Both the position numbers and the translations under genes were made by a program. From contig JAOASJ010000106.1 in NCBI GenBank assembly GCA_030158725.1, forward strand, positions 1-32,057: a stretch of DNA of 32,057 nt. The letters are read 5' to 3'. Every line of letters starts with the position of its first letter. Position 1 is the first letter of the stretch. Source of the stretch: Bacteroidia bacterium (lineage in GTDB: Bacteria > Bacteroidota > Bacteroidia > NS11-12g > UBA955). The notes below the pieces were generated by a model. It had not been told where the DNA came from. It made no database searches and saw nothing but the letters and a program-made list of their open reading frames with translations. This document shows positions 8,164-15,591 of the stretch, piece after piece.

Positions 8164-8361
8164 TCTCAACCTAAAAACTATTGGAATGCCGACAAATTAC
8201 ATTGGCATCCTACCCTAACTGTTGAATTTGGTCAGAAACTAGGCAATGCTTTGGCGCGTGGGACAAACTATTTCATTGTTTTCCATAAATCCCCATTTGA
8301 ATCTAAGCTGCTATTAATATTTTGGTGGGAATCCCCCACCCTTTTCTCCTTCTCACCTTAA
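8146..8361 (+). pseudogene. Possible coding remnant (no start codon)
   Basis: One plus-strand frame stays open for 71 codons between stops at 8143-8145 and 8359-8361, in a locally less AT-rich stretch. It has no ATG. The translation has a protein-like mix, including NYWNADKLHWHPTLTVEFGQ and LGNALARGTNYFIVF, with alternating polar and hydrophobic residues like an outer-membrane beta-strand region. The frame runs 6 bp into the tandem array, which may have cut the gene. I do not recognise the family. It could also be chance. Confidence 0.3.
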
Positions 8362-8645
8362 TATGTAGACCTTACTGTATACACCTTATAGCATATACCT
8401 TATTATATGGACCTTTATGCACACCTTATGATACACACGTTATAGTGCACACCTTATTATATACGCCTTATTATATACACCTTATTATATACGCCTTATT
8501 ATATATACCTTATTATATATACCTTATTATATATACCTTATTATATATACCTTATGATACACACTTTATAGTGCACACCTTATTATATAGACCTTTATAA
8601 ACACCTTATAGTATACAACTAAATATATAGATCTTATTATATGTC
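8356..8645. repeat. 14-bp tandem repeat array (21 units) with near-mirror order of variants
   Basis: Twenty-one units with consensus CCTTATTATATAYR fill 290 bp: nineteen of 14 bp and two of 12 bp (8412-8423 and 8592-8603). Unit starts are 8356, 8370, 8384, 8398, 8412, 8424, 8438, then every 14 bp to 8592, then 8604, 8618 and 8632. Variants fall into classes: A (CCTTATTATATA..), A' (same ending GGA or AGA), B (CCTTATGATACACA), C (YKTTATAGTGCACA), D (the 12-bp CCTTTAT...) and E (CCTTATAG...). From unit 3 to unit 19 the order is E, A'D, BC, seven A, BC, A'D, E. The period is not a multiple of 3, so it is not a protein repeat. Confidence 0.95.
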
Positions 8646-8868
8646 TTTATCAAATCTATAATTGCACTCCGATTAACAATGCAAGAACATTCAATTAAAT
8701 ACAAGTAGAGCACCATAAGAGACGATTAAGGCAACTTCAGCCAGGTTTAGCGAATAAGATACAAGAAACCAGAACGCAAAGTCCATACAGGATGTATTGA
8801 TCTACGCCACAAATGAACTGCAGCTTAACAAATTTAAATCACAGCGCTCAGTAATTTTAAAACATAAA

Positions 8869-8896
8869 AAAAGCCAATCTATAAAGATTGGCTTTT
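8869..8896 (-). terminator. Intrinsic terminator of the second paralogous T9SS cargo gene
   Basis: AAAAGCCAATCT (8869-8880) and AGATTGGCTTTT (8885-8896) pair perfectly around loop ATAA. On the minus strand a T run follows. It lies 18 bp after the stop codon at 8915. Confidence 0.88.
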
Positions 8897-8914
8897 AAAT
8901 ATTATTAACGTGAT

Positions 8915-10165
8915 CTAGTTTTTTACAAAACTGGAAGCTTCTACACTGCCATCAGCTTTACTTATTACAATAACATACAAACCACTTTGAAGTTCTGATA
9001 CATCTATGTTTGAATTTAACAAGCCATCAGTAATGTGCTTTTCAATAACTACATTGCCAAATACATCTTTAACAATTACTGATTCACACATCTCTGAATC
9101 TTCAATACTGATGTTTAATACCGTTGAAGCTGGATTCGGGAATAAGCTGAAAGTCGAATTTACTGACTCAGACTGGCTGCCTACGTAAACCAAGTGACTC
9201 CAAGTAGAACGACCGTCACGATCAACCATTCTCAATCTGTAGTATGCAGATTTCAAATCAGTGCTCAAAGCATTTAAGTCAGCAAAGTTGTAAGCGGTTA
9301 TTCCATTGCTTGATGATTTAGAGTATTCAGATCCAATGTATTCAAATTGATGGCCATTGTACGATCTGTAGATTTCATAGTGACTAAAATTATCTTCTTT
9401 GGCAGAAATCCAAGATAAATCTACATTACTATTTACACTTTGAGCTTTAAAATCAATTAACTCTACCGGTAAAGCAACAACTAAACCAGCAAAACTCTTG
9501 AAATAAAAAGAAAATTGTCTTTGGGTATTTGCACTTATAGGCCCAATAACACCAACACGCATAGAATATGAACTAATACCAGTGCTAGGAAAAGACAATT
9601 GCCCCATAGCAGCCTTATTAACTGTATCTATATTATTAAAGGTAGCAGTGCCGCTCTTGAATAAAACCCATTTGTCATCTTGGAAAACCGACAAGGTAGA
9701 ATTTAAAATCCCCATAGGCTTTGCAGGAAGTGTAACCTTAACAAATTCACGGTAAGAGTTGTTTCCATTTCCATCGCAATCAACAATAGTCATTGCCAAA
9801 CAATTTTGAGGCAATAATACAGGTTCTAAAGTCGCAGTCTTAAACTCTACCTTAAATTCCATGTAACTAGAATCACCTGCTAAATTTCTTCTTGAAGGAA
9901 AAGTAATAAATGGTTGCCATGCCAAAGGATAAGAAGAACCATTGTCCATGGTATTACTATCAATAGATGCATTTTGAATTTTGGTAATGGTAATGTATGC
10001 GTTTATCCCTGGCAACACGTTGTTAAAACGGTATTGGGAGTTTAAGCCGCCATTTCCAGTTACTCTTGATTTGCTATTAAAAAAATAGCTTGGTGGCAAA
10101 CAGGTGTTTTGAGCTGTTGCGCCCAGACCAAAAGCTAAAGAAAGAATTAAAATGAATTTTTTCAT
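8915..10165 (-). CDS. T9SS-sorted secreted protein, paralogue of the gene at 6284-7504
   Basis: This 416-residue exported protein has a signal peptide ending near LGATAQ. Its blocks match the 406-residue neighbour in order: LAWQPFITFPS, LAMTIVDCDGNGNNSYRE, MGQLSF, RQFSFYFKSF, LPVELIDFKAQS. A fibronectin-like module (about residues 235-330) and a T9SS sorting domain (LFPNPASTVLNI, LQSGLYVIVI, SSFVKN) follow. The conserved D-x-D-G-N-G type loop in both copies resembles a calcium-binding loop, which is an inference. The gene has its own promoter and terminator, so the two paralogues can be expressed separately. The role is unknown; surface or extracellular location is likely. Confidence 0.88.
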   Translation of the reverse strand: MKKFILILSLAFGLGATAQNTCLPPSYFFNSKSRVTGNGGLNSQYRFNNVLPGINAYITITKIQNASIDSNTMDNGSSYPLAWQPFITFPSRRNLAGDSSYMEFKVEFKTATLEPVLLPQNCLAMTIVDCDGNGNNSYREFVKVTLPAKPMGILNSTLSVFQDDKWVLFKSGTATFNNIDTVNKAAMGQLSFPSTGISSYSMRVGVIGPISANTQRQFSFYFKSFAGLVVALPVELIDFKAQSVNSNVDLSWISAKEDNFSHYEIYRSYNGHQFEYIGSEYSKSSSNGITAYNFADLNALSTDLKSAYYRLRMVDRDGRSTWSHLVYVGSQSESVNSTFSLFPNPASTVLNISIEDSEMCESVIVKDVFGNVVIEKHITDGLLNSNIDVSELQSGLYVIVISKADGSVEASSFVKN

Positions 10166-10196
10166 GTGAGATTGTGTTTTAAGTATTTTCTAATTG

Positions 10197-10225
10197 CAAA
10201 GGTACAGTATTAAATACTATGCCAA
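10197..10225 (-). promoter_or_regulatory. Promoter of the second paralogous T9SS cargo gene
   Basis: TACCTTTG (10197-10204) with TTG (10223-10225) 18 bases upstream on the minus strand, about 31 bp before the ATG. Spacing is one base shorter than usual. Confidence 0.5.
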
Positions 10226-10491
10226 AAATAAATATGTTAATATGTTTAAAATTATTAACCTCATTTTCAATGATATATGAATTTTTAATTTTAACACTAG
10301 CCCACTTATTAACAAATTAGGTAAAAACACTCATACTTTTAACAGTAAACACATGTAAAACAGCTTATTAAAAGTGTCCAATATTATTAATACCCCTATA
10401 AACACCCGAAATCTATAGCCCAGCCCGATGATTACAGAATTGAATTAATTTAGATTTTTAGAAAGCCTTTCGCTTGGTTATGAGACAAAAA
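10226..10491. other. AT-rich spacer without visible gene
   Basis: Between the promoter of the T9SS gene and the terminator of the next small gene I see no coding frame, RNA gene or repeat. The sequence is AT-rich and non-repetitive. Confidence 0.6.
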
Positions 10492-10536
10492 AAAACAGAA
10501 TCAAATTTTGCATTGCTGCTAAATTGATTCTGTTTT
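10492..10536 (-). terminator. Intrinsic terminator of the 84-residue gene
   Basis: AAAACAGAATCAA (10492-10504) and TTGATTCTGTTTT (10524-10536) form a perfect 13-bp stem with a 19-base loop. On the minus strand it ends in a long T run. It lies 20 bp past the stop codon at 10557. Confidence 0.8.
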
Positions 10537-10556
10537 AAGACGAAATTTTAGAAAAT

Positions 10557-10811
10557 CTAAAGAATTTGCTTACTGAGATCGAAATCTCGGCAGTACAAAC
10601 TCGCCACATAAGAGGTACTCACCGGCTTCAACTCGACAATATTGTTTGAAGAATCTAACAACTCCTCTACAAAGAAATTCGAAATTGAATACAAATGAAG
10701 TTTAAACCCATTATTCAATGGCATTTCACACACAAATACAGACTTGCTTTCTAAAATTTGCATCACAGAGGCCCTGTTGAACAAGGCTAAATCTAATGGT
10801 GAAATAAGCAT
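10557..10811 (-). CDS. Small protein of unknown function (84 residues)
   Basis: I do not recognise this protein. It starts MLISPLDLALFNRASVMQIL and has alternating hydrophobic stretches (KLHLYSISNFFVEELLD), no signal peptide, no membrane helix and two separated cysteines. It looks like a small cytoplasmic alpha/beta protein. The gene is well supported by context: a full promoter (TTG, 20 bases, TACATTTG) precedes it and a strong terminator follows. It reads in the same direction as the oxoamine synthase gene upstream but has its own promoter, so it may act separately. No function is assigned. Confidence 0.72.
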   Translation of the reverse strand: MLISPLDLALFNRASVMQILESKSVFVCEMPLNNGFKLHLYSISNFFVEELLDSSNNIVELKPVSTSYVASLYCRDFDLSKQIL

Positions 10812-10841
10812 AAATCTGTCTTTTAGTTTTTAAACTAGGTA

Positions 10842-10872
10842 CAAATGTAGATGTTAATTGATAAAGATTCAA
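10842..10872 (-). promoter_or_regulatory. Promoter of the 84-residue gene
   Basis: TTG (10870-10872), 20 bases, then TACATTTG (10842-10849) on the minus strand fully match the phylum consensus. It lies between the stop of the oxoamine synthase gene and the ATG at 10811. Confidence 0.65.
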
Positions 10873-10915
10873 ATAATATTAAACAAATTTAATAAATACT
10901 GAATTTGTAAAACTA

Positions 10916-13354
10916 TTAATTGGCGTGAATCACCTGGTTCTTGACCACTTGCATGGATTCAATAACCGATGCATTGAAATGGTCTTCACTCTGCATATAC
11001 GCTACAGTAGCATGCGATTCAGCGCCCAATCTTCTTTTTTCCAAAGAGGCCGTAAACCCAAGCTGCACTTGAATACAATTCAAATCTTTAGCTCTATTTA
11101 AAATATTATATAATGCTTGACGGTATACACTAAAGTTGGTTTCAATATGTTTATTAATACCAATGAACATGGCATTATACGTATTACCAGATTTGTAATT
11201 AAACACAACAGCCACTTCTTCTAAGCCATTGTCTGTCTTTAATTTAAGTGACAGAACTTCCCAATTCTTGTATGTGCTTATTTTTTTAAACAAAACATCA
11301 GGTAAATCAAAAGTATTCAATTTAAAACTACCTGTTTTTACTTCTTTGTATAAAGATATCCAATTATTGATTTGTTCTTCACTCGGATTACTTACCACAT
11401 CGCAAACAAATTGATCGGCGAATCTGAAGACTTGGCTGCGCACATGATATCTTTCTTTTTTAGAAAGCGTGCTTAGATATTGGTCTTCGTTCTTCCATGT
11501 CATATTGTTATAGGTGTTAGAATCAGGCATTGCAACCTTGAAAAATCCATTTTCTAACATCATTTTATCCATGAATGCATTGCCATCATGAAAATCTCTA
11601 ATCATTATTGAACTAGCACCATATTTCTTTTGCAATCCTGCAGCAAACATATACAATTCGTTAAACGCTTGCTTTTTGTAATTGCTTATTTCATGTATAT
11701 AAATGTGATTACCTTCAGTCAGAAGCGAGCCACACATAACCATTTTAGAAGTCAAGAAATAAGGGTCATCCGTTTTTCTTACCTGTTCTATCTTTTCTGA
11801 AACCGCTTCGTGCGCAAGCATATCATCCTTACAAAGAGCAGTGGTTAAAAAGGTAGCCAATACAATTTTATCATTTGCTTTCTCCTTTACAACTAGATAA
11901 TCGAAATCCCAGTTGTTTTCAGGTAAATCATTACCAGAGAAAGTATCTTCAAGGAATACAAGTCCGTCATAGTCGTAACTACCCTTTCCTTCGAATAAAT
12001 TATTCCAAACCTGAGCATCAATTTCTTTGATTGATTTGTATTTCTCAACTTTAAGCTGATTTGAAATTATTTGATTGGTCAGCGCTTCACGTTTAACTTT
12101 ATCTTTCGGCGCTTCTAATTTAAATGATTTGTAAATCATTTCTCTAGAGAAATGCTGCTCTTCTAATACTTGATCAAAGTGCTTAGACATTGAATTAACC
12201 ATACCTTCAATTTGATCAAAAGTGTGCAATCTTGTAATTGTAAAACGCACACCGGTATTCTTCATTGGCACAGCTGGGAAAGCACCTAAATTGGTGTAAT
12301 ACCCATCGTCCATCATTTTCTTAATTAATTGGTAACCAATTTTAGGCAAACCTACTCCGACAAAAAACACTGGAGAATCAAGATCCTTAATTAAAGGCAA
12401 ATCCGCATTCTTAATCAACAAATTGGTGTATTTGATGTTTTCGTGCAAAGCAATTTGCATATCGTTAATCTCTGGAGACAAGTGTATATCTGCTGAAGCC
12501 AAAGCTGCACCTAATGCTGCAGGTTGCATTGGTCCACTGGTAATCATTGGTCCACCACAAGTTCTTACAAAAGAAGCCATTCTTGCATTTGGGAATACCA
12601 TAACAGCACCACCTGTTGCAAAAGCTTTTGCCAAACTAATAGCTAAAACCATTTTAGGGTGCAATTCGTGGTTCTGTAATACAAATCCTCTTCCATGTTC
12701 GCCGTAGCAACTCATTCCATGGGCATCATCTACATAGTAATGGAAACGGTCATATTTATTTAATAAATCATATATAGGATTTATTGGGCTACCATCACCA
12801 TACATAGAATAAATACCATCAGCCATATACCAAACTTTATGATACTTCTTGCTCAATTCAGCAATTCTCTCCTCCAACAAATCCATACGGTTATGTCTTA
12901 ATAACTCAACGTGAATCCCTTTAGGTTTCAACAAAGCTGCAGCAGTTTGCACCGAATTATGCACCTGGTGATCAAGTATGACTGCATCATTATCTGACAC
13001 AACTACTGGAATAGTTGCAATATGCCCCAATGTAGTAGTTGGCGCAACAATACAGTGTGCATTAAATATCTTATTAAACTTAGCTTCTAGCTCTTGGTAA
13101 TGAACAGATGACAAGTAAGCTCTTGAAGCAGAAAACTGGGTGCCATAATTTTCAATGGCTTTAATTCCTCCCTCTTTGAGACGTTGATCAAACTCCAAAC
13201 CTAAGTAACTACATGAACTAAAATTTATTAATTCCTTGTGGTTGATGGATAACACATTGCTATGTAAAACTTGGTTTGAAACATTTAAATGTAAGATTCC
13301 ACTGTTTTTACCATCCGTAATAACATCGTTGACTGTATTTAGAAAATTGTTCAT
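10916..13354 (-). CDS. Bifunctional alpha-oxoamine synthase / GNAT-like acyltransferase
   Basis: This is an 812-residue fusion. Residues ~1-400 form a PLP enzyme of the alpha-oxoamine synthase family (8-amino-7-oxononanoate synthase, serine palmitoyltransferase). His132 (in DHQVHNS) stacks on PLP, Asp210 lies in DDAHG, and Lys243 in SLAKAFATGG forms the Schiff base. The family joins an amino acid to an acyl thioester with loss of CO2. Residues ~430-812 look like a double GNAT/BioF2-like acyltransferase, with a basic segment LSKKERYHVRSQ near 625-640. A single-domain family member is about 400 residues, so the second half is a true extra module. I infer a long-chain base or sulfonolipid route in which one protein condenses and a second domain N-acylates; biotin synthesis is less likely, as no bio genes are near. 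Confidence 0.88.
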   Translation of the reverse strand: MNNFLNTVNDVITDGKNSGILHLNVSNQVLHSNVLSINHKELINFSSCSYLGLEFDQRLKEGGIKAIENYGTQFSASRAYLSSVHYQELEAKFNKIFNAHCIVAPTTTLGHIATIPVVVSDNDAVILDHQVHNSVQTAAALLKPKGIHVELLRHNRMDLLEERIAELSKKYHKVWYMADGIYSMYGDGSPINPIYDLLNKYDRFHYYVDDAHGMSCYGEHGRGFVLQNHELHPKMVLAISLAKAFATGGAVMVFPNARMASFVRTCGGPMITSGPMQPAALGAALASADIHLSPEINDMQIALHENIKYTNLLIKNADLPLIKDLDSPVFFVGVGLPKIGYQLIKKMMDDGYYTNLGAFPAVPMKNTGVRFTITRLHTFDQIEGMVNSMSKHFDQVLEEQHFSREMIYKSFKLEAPKDKVKREALTNQIISNQLKVEKYKSIKEIDAQVWNNLFEGKGSYDYDGLVFLEDTFSGNDLPENNWDFDYLVVKEKANDKIVLATFLTTALCKDDMLAHEAVSEKIEQVRKTDDPYFLTSKMVMCGSLLTEGNHIYIHEISNYKKQAFNELYMFAAGLQKKYGASSIMIRDFHDGNAFMDKMMLENGFFKVAMPDSNTYNNMTWKNEDQYLSTLSKKERYHVRSQVFRFADQFVCDVVSNPSEEQINNWISLYKEVKTGSFKLNTFDLPDVLFKKISTYKNWEVLSLKLKTDNGLEEVAVVFNYKSGNTYNAMFIGINKHIETNFSVYRQALYNILNRAKDLNCIQVQLGFTASLEKRRLGAESHATVAYMQSEDHFNASVIESMQVVKNQVIHAN

Positions 13355-13896
13355 AAAATATGGATAAGTATTCTCGAGTACAAAGGTGTAGAATAAATTC
13401 TAATAAAAAAACAAAAAAGTGAAAATTTTAGTACTTTATACACATTTTACCAAATTATTATAACTTAAGTATTTGATTATAAACTAATTATCGTTTAAAA
13501 CTTTTCAACACAAAAACAAGCCTCTTAGATAAACAAGCTTTAGACACCTCTATAATGTACTAAAAATAAGTCAATGTGGAAAAATATACACTTTTAAAGT
13601 TGTTAAAACAATTTGAATAAATAAGACATAACACTCAAAAAAAATCAAAAAAATCAACACAATTTGTTGATTTTCTATAGTTTAAATACTTTAAATACTA
13701 GATTAAAAACACCAAAACAGCACCAAACAGATGCTCAAAACCCATTTTAAAAGTGTGGATTTAATGACATTCAAAAGGCTAAAAAAGACTCATAAACTGC
13801 CGTTATTTTCAAAATTCAGACAATCTGCTACAAGCCCAATAAAATCAAGCCTTATCTAATTTGGTGTACATATATCGGTTTTGGTTAAAAAAATAA
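13355..13896. other. Divergent intergenic region
   Basis: About 540 AT-rich bases lie between the start of the oxoamine synthase gene and the promoter of the STAS-like gene. No coding frame is convincing. The only clear structure is the hairpin at 13650-13674. An imperfect -7 box for the minus gene (CACCTTTG on that strand) occurs near 13388, without a well-placed TTG. Confidence 0.55.
13650..13674. terminator. Orphan terminator-like hairpin
   Basis: AAAATCAACA (13650-13659) and TGTTGATTTT (13665-13674) pair perfectly around loop CAATT. A runs on the left and T on the right allow termination in either direction. Neither neighbouring gene ends here, since both start away from it, so it may close a small RNA or short leader transcript. 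Confidence 0.45.
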
Positions 13897-13927
13897 TTCC
13901 ATAATTCAAATAAATCCCTTAGGTTTG
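13897..13927 (+). promoter_or_regulatory. Promoter of the STAS-like gene
   Basis: TAGGTTTG (13920-13927) is a full -7 match; TTC (13897-13899) stands 20 bases upstream in place of TTG. The expected transcript start is about 13933. That rules out the in-frame TTG at 13925 as start codon and favours the ATG at 13943. Confidence 0.5.
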
Positions 13928-13942
13928 CATATATCCTTTGTA

Positions 13943-14314
13943 ATGAAGAAATTCGAGAACAGTCAAATCAAAATGGAAGTGGAAGATGGTATACTATATG
14001 CCACTTACAAAGCCGGATTGAAGCTAACATTAGACGATGTGCGAAACATCGTTAAAGAACGTTTGGTTCTGCTTGAAGGCAAATCATTGCCAGTTTTAAT
14101 TATTGATGCTGGTGTTGTCAGTATGGACAAATCAGCGCGCGATTTCCTTTCATCTGAAGAAGGAATTAGCGGATTAAAATCTGCAGCTATTATTGAAAAC
14201 TCTTTGTTTAGCAAAATGTTAATCAACTTTTTTTTAAAGTTAACCAATCCCAAATTACAAGTTAGAGCTTTCGGTAGCCATGAAGAAGCGTTAAATTGGT
14301 TAAGAACCCAATAG
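13943..14314 (+). CDS. Small STAS/SpoIIAA-like domain protein
   Basis: This 123-residue soluble protein resembles a family common in Bacteroidota (STAS or SpoIIAA-like fold, often called DUF7793). It has a beta-hairpin start (MEVEDGILYATYKAGLKLTL), a helix (DVRNIVKERLVLLEGKSL), a core strand (PVLIIDAGV) and the conserved stretch KSARDFLSSEEG. The family assignment is from recall and is moderately sure. Such domains often act in partner-switching or bind small ligands. It has no catalytic motif. The gene lies directly before a histidine kinase and response regulator in the same direction, so a link to that signalling pathway is plausible but unproven. The start at 13943 is chosen because the upstream TTG overlaps the promoter box. 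Confidence 0.75.
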   Translation: MKKFENSQIKMEVEDGILYATYKAGLKLTLDDVRNIVKERLVLLEGKSLPVLIIDAGVVSMDKSARDFLSSEEGISGLKSAAIIENSLFSKMLINFFLKLTNPKLQVRAFGSHEEALNWLRTQ

Positions 14315-14333
14315 ATTTTCTTTTAACTTGAAA

Positions 14334-14364
14334 TTGATTTTTTTAGCTGAATTGTTTATTATTG
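14334..14364 (+). promoter_or_regulatory. Promoter of the histidine kinase gene
   Basis: TTG (14334-14336), 20 bases, then TATTATTG (14357-14364) match the consensus with one mismatch. The start would be near 14370, just before both candidate start codons. Confidence 0.45.
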
Positions 14365-14385
14365 TAAAGTAAAATTAAAATTCCC

Positions 14386-15537
14386 TTGTCAGACCCTATA
14401 AATTTAGAAATGGATGAAAGATTTCTCGCTTTAGAGGATACTCTTTTGGCCTATTCGCACGGTGACTTCACCAAAAAACTAGCCTTATCCGATAAACTCG
14501 ACACCCTGGACAGTATTATGTCTGGTATTAACATGTTGGGTGAAGAGCTTGAGGAAACAACTATTAAAAGAGACTTTTTTAACTCTGCCTTCCACTCCAT
14601 CACCGATAGTTTGGTTGTTATAGATAACGCTGGTGTTATCATAGACTTTAATGAAAGCTTTATTGTACTCACTGAGTTCAAAAAAGAAGATGTGATTGGT
14701 CAGAATCTTAAGAAATTTTTAAAACTAAATCTAGCCAATACGGTAGAAAAGCTTGACAAAAGCTCTAAAGCCATTGATTTTGAATCAACCGTTACCAATT
14801 CTTCAGGCAGAAAGATTATGGTTGAATGTCACGTTTCTGTTATTGATAACAACAAATGCCATTCACTGGTAAAAATTCATGACCTTACAGATAAGATCCA
14901 TGAAGAAGCTGGAAGAATCGCAACCATTATTAAAACCCAAGAGGAAGAAAGAAACCGTGTTGCGTCTGATCTGCATGACAGTATTGGCCAACAAATCTCT
15001 GCTTTAAAATTCTACTTCGATTCTATACAAAAACAAAAAGACGAGAAATTAAGAATACAACTCCTTAAAAAGACAGAAGCACTGATAGACAACGTTTCAG
15101 ATGAAATAAGAAACATTTGTTTCCAATTAATGCCGCGTTCAGTTGAAAAGTTTGGTATCGGCCAATCCATTAAACAACTGGCGGATTTAATTCATTTCAG
15201 CACAGGAATCAAATTCGATGTTAAGGTTGAAGAACAAACCGACAAATTGAACCCCAATGTCGCAATGTCTATTTACCGTGTAATTCAAGAGTTTGTAAAC
15301 AACTCTATTAAACACGCTAAATGTAAAAACATCGCGATTCATTTGTCTATTAAAACCAAACTCCTAACCCTGCACATGTCTGACGATGGAATTGGATTCA
15401 ATAACAATGCTAGCCTTAAAAAGGGCAATGGCTTAGACAACATATACCTTAGAATTAAGTATCTAAATGGTGAGCTTGACTTCAAGCCTGAAGCAGGTAA
15501 AGGTGGTATTAAAATTAATATTACTATCCCATTATAA
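14386..15537 (+). CDS. Cytoplasmic PAS sensor histidine kinase (HisKA_3, NarL-type)
   Basis: This 383-residue kinase has no membrane segment. A PAS domain spans about residues 62-175 (SITDSLVVIDNAGVIIDFNE). The dimerisation domain is HisKA_3, with phospho-acceptor His197 in RVASDLHDSIGQQ. The ATPase domain carries an N box EFVNNSIKHAK, DDGIGFN and GNGLDNI. It should phosphorylate a NarL/LuxR-type regulator, and one is encoded 54 bp downstream. The signal must be intracellular or supplied by a partner, possibly the STAS-like protein upstream. Two starts are possible: TTG at 14386, or ATG at 14410 (8 residues shorter). Both follow the promoter, and ATG is the more usual choice. Confidence 0.93.
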   Translation: MSDPINLEMDERFLALEDTLLAYSHGDFTKKLALSDKLDTLDSIMSGINMLGEELEETTIKRDFFNSAFHSITDSLVVIDNAGVIIDFNESFIVLTEFKKEDVIGQNLKKFLKLNLANTVEKLDKSSKAIDFESTVTNSSGRKIMVECHVSVIDNNKCHSLVKIHDLTDKIHEEAGRIATIIKTQEEERNRVASDLHDSIGQQISALKFYFDSIQKQKDEKLRIQLLKKTEALIDNVSDEIRNICFQLMPRSVEKFGIGQSIKQLADLIHFSTGIKFDVKVEEQTDKLNPNVAMSIYRVIQEFVNNSIKHAKCKNIAIHLSIKTKLLTLHMSDDGIGFNNNASLKKGNGLDNIYLRIKYLNGELDFKPEAGKGGIKINITIPL

Positions 15538-15550
15538 ATATATACCTTTG
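15521..15550 (+). promoter_or_regulatory. Possible promoter of the response regulator gene
   Basis: TACCTTTG (15543-15550) is a full -7 match, with TTA (15521-15523) 19 bases upstream. It would allow the regulator to be expressed apart from the kinase. Confidence 0.4.
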
Positions 15551-15591
15551 TTTAAATAAAAATCAAAACGACCTAATATACCCCCTAAATT

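Larger units (their letters stand above)
7581..8868. other. Long intergenic region without an intact gene
   Basis: About 1.3 kb lie between the promoter of one T9SS paralogue and the terminator of the other. The left half (to ~8120) is very AT-rich and shows only short inverted repeats. From ~8146 to 8361 the base composition is less AT-rich and one frame stays open. A 14-bp tandem array follows (8356-8645). The last ~220 bp are non-repetitive and show no convincing gene. Confidence 0.7.

Noticed and set aside
8324-8340. GGTGGG/CCCACC hairpin as a terminator
   Set aside because: The stem has only 6 bp, lacks a following T run on the minus strand and does not follow any gene end; on the plus strand it lies inside the possible remnant.
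8322-8600. 92-codon open frame through the tandem array
   Set aside because: The 14-bp period shifts frame each unit and simply lacks stops, giving a monotonous Tyr/Ile/Leu peptide. It has no promoter and no family resemblance, so it is a by-product of the repeat.
8356-8645. CRISPR array
   Set aside because: Units are directly adjacent with no spacers, the unit is too short, and no cas genes are near.
8757-8898. Open frame of about 46 codons just before the terminator at 8869
   Set aside because: It has no start codon, runs through the terminator of the opposite gene and shows no recognisable protein; I treat it as chance.
10916-13354. Biotin synthesis gene bioF
   Set aside because: The extra ~400-residue acyltransferase half and the lack of other bio genes nearby argue against a plain 8-amino-7-oxononanoate synthase.
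13925-13942. TTG start for the STAS-like gene at 13925
   Set aside because: The TTG is the end of the -7 promoter box TAGGTTTG, so it lies upstream of the expected transcript start.
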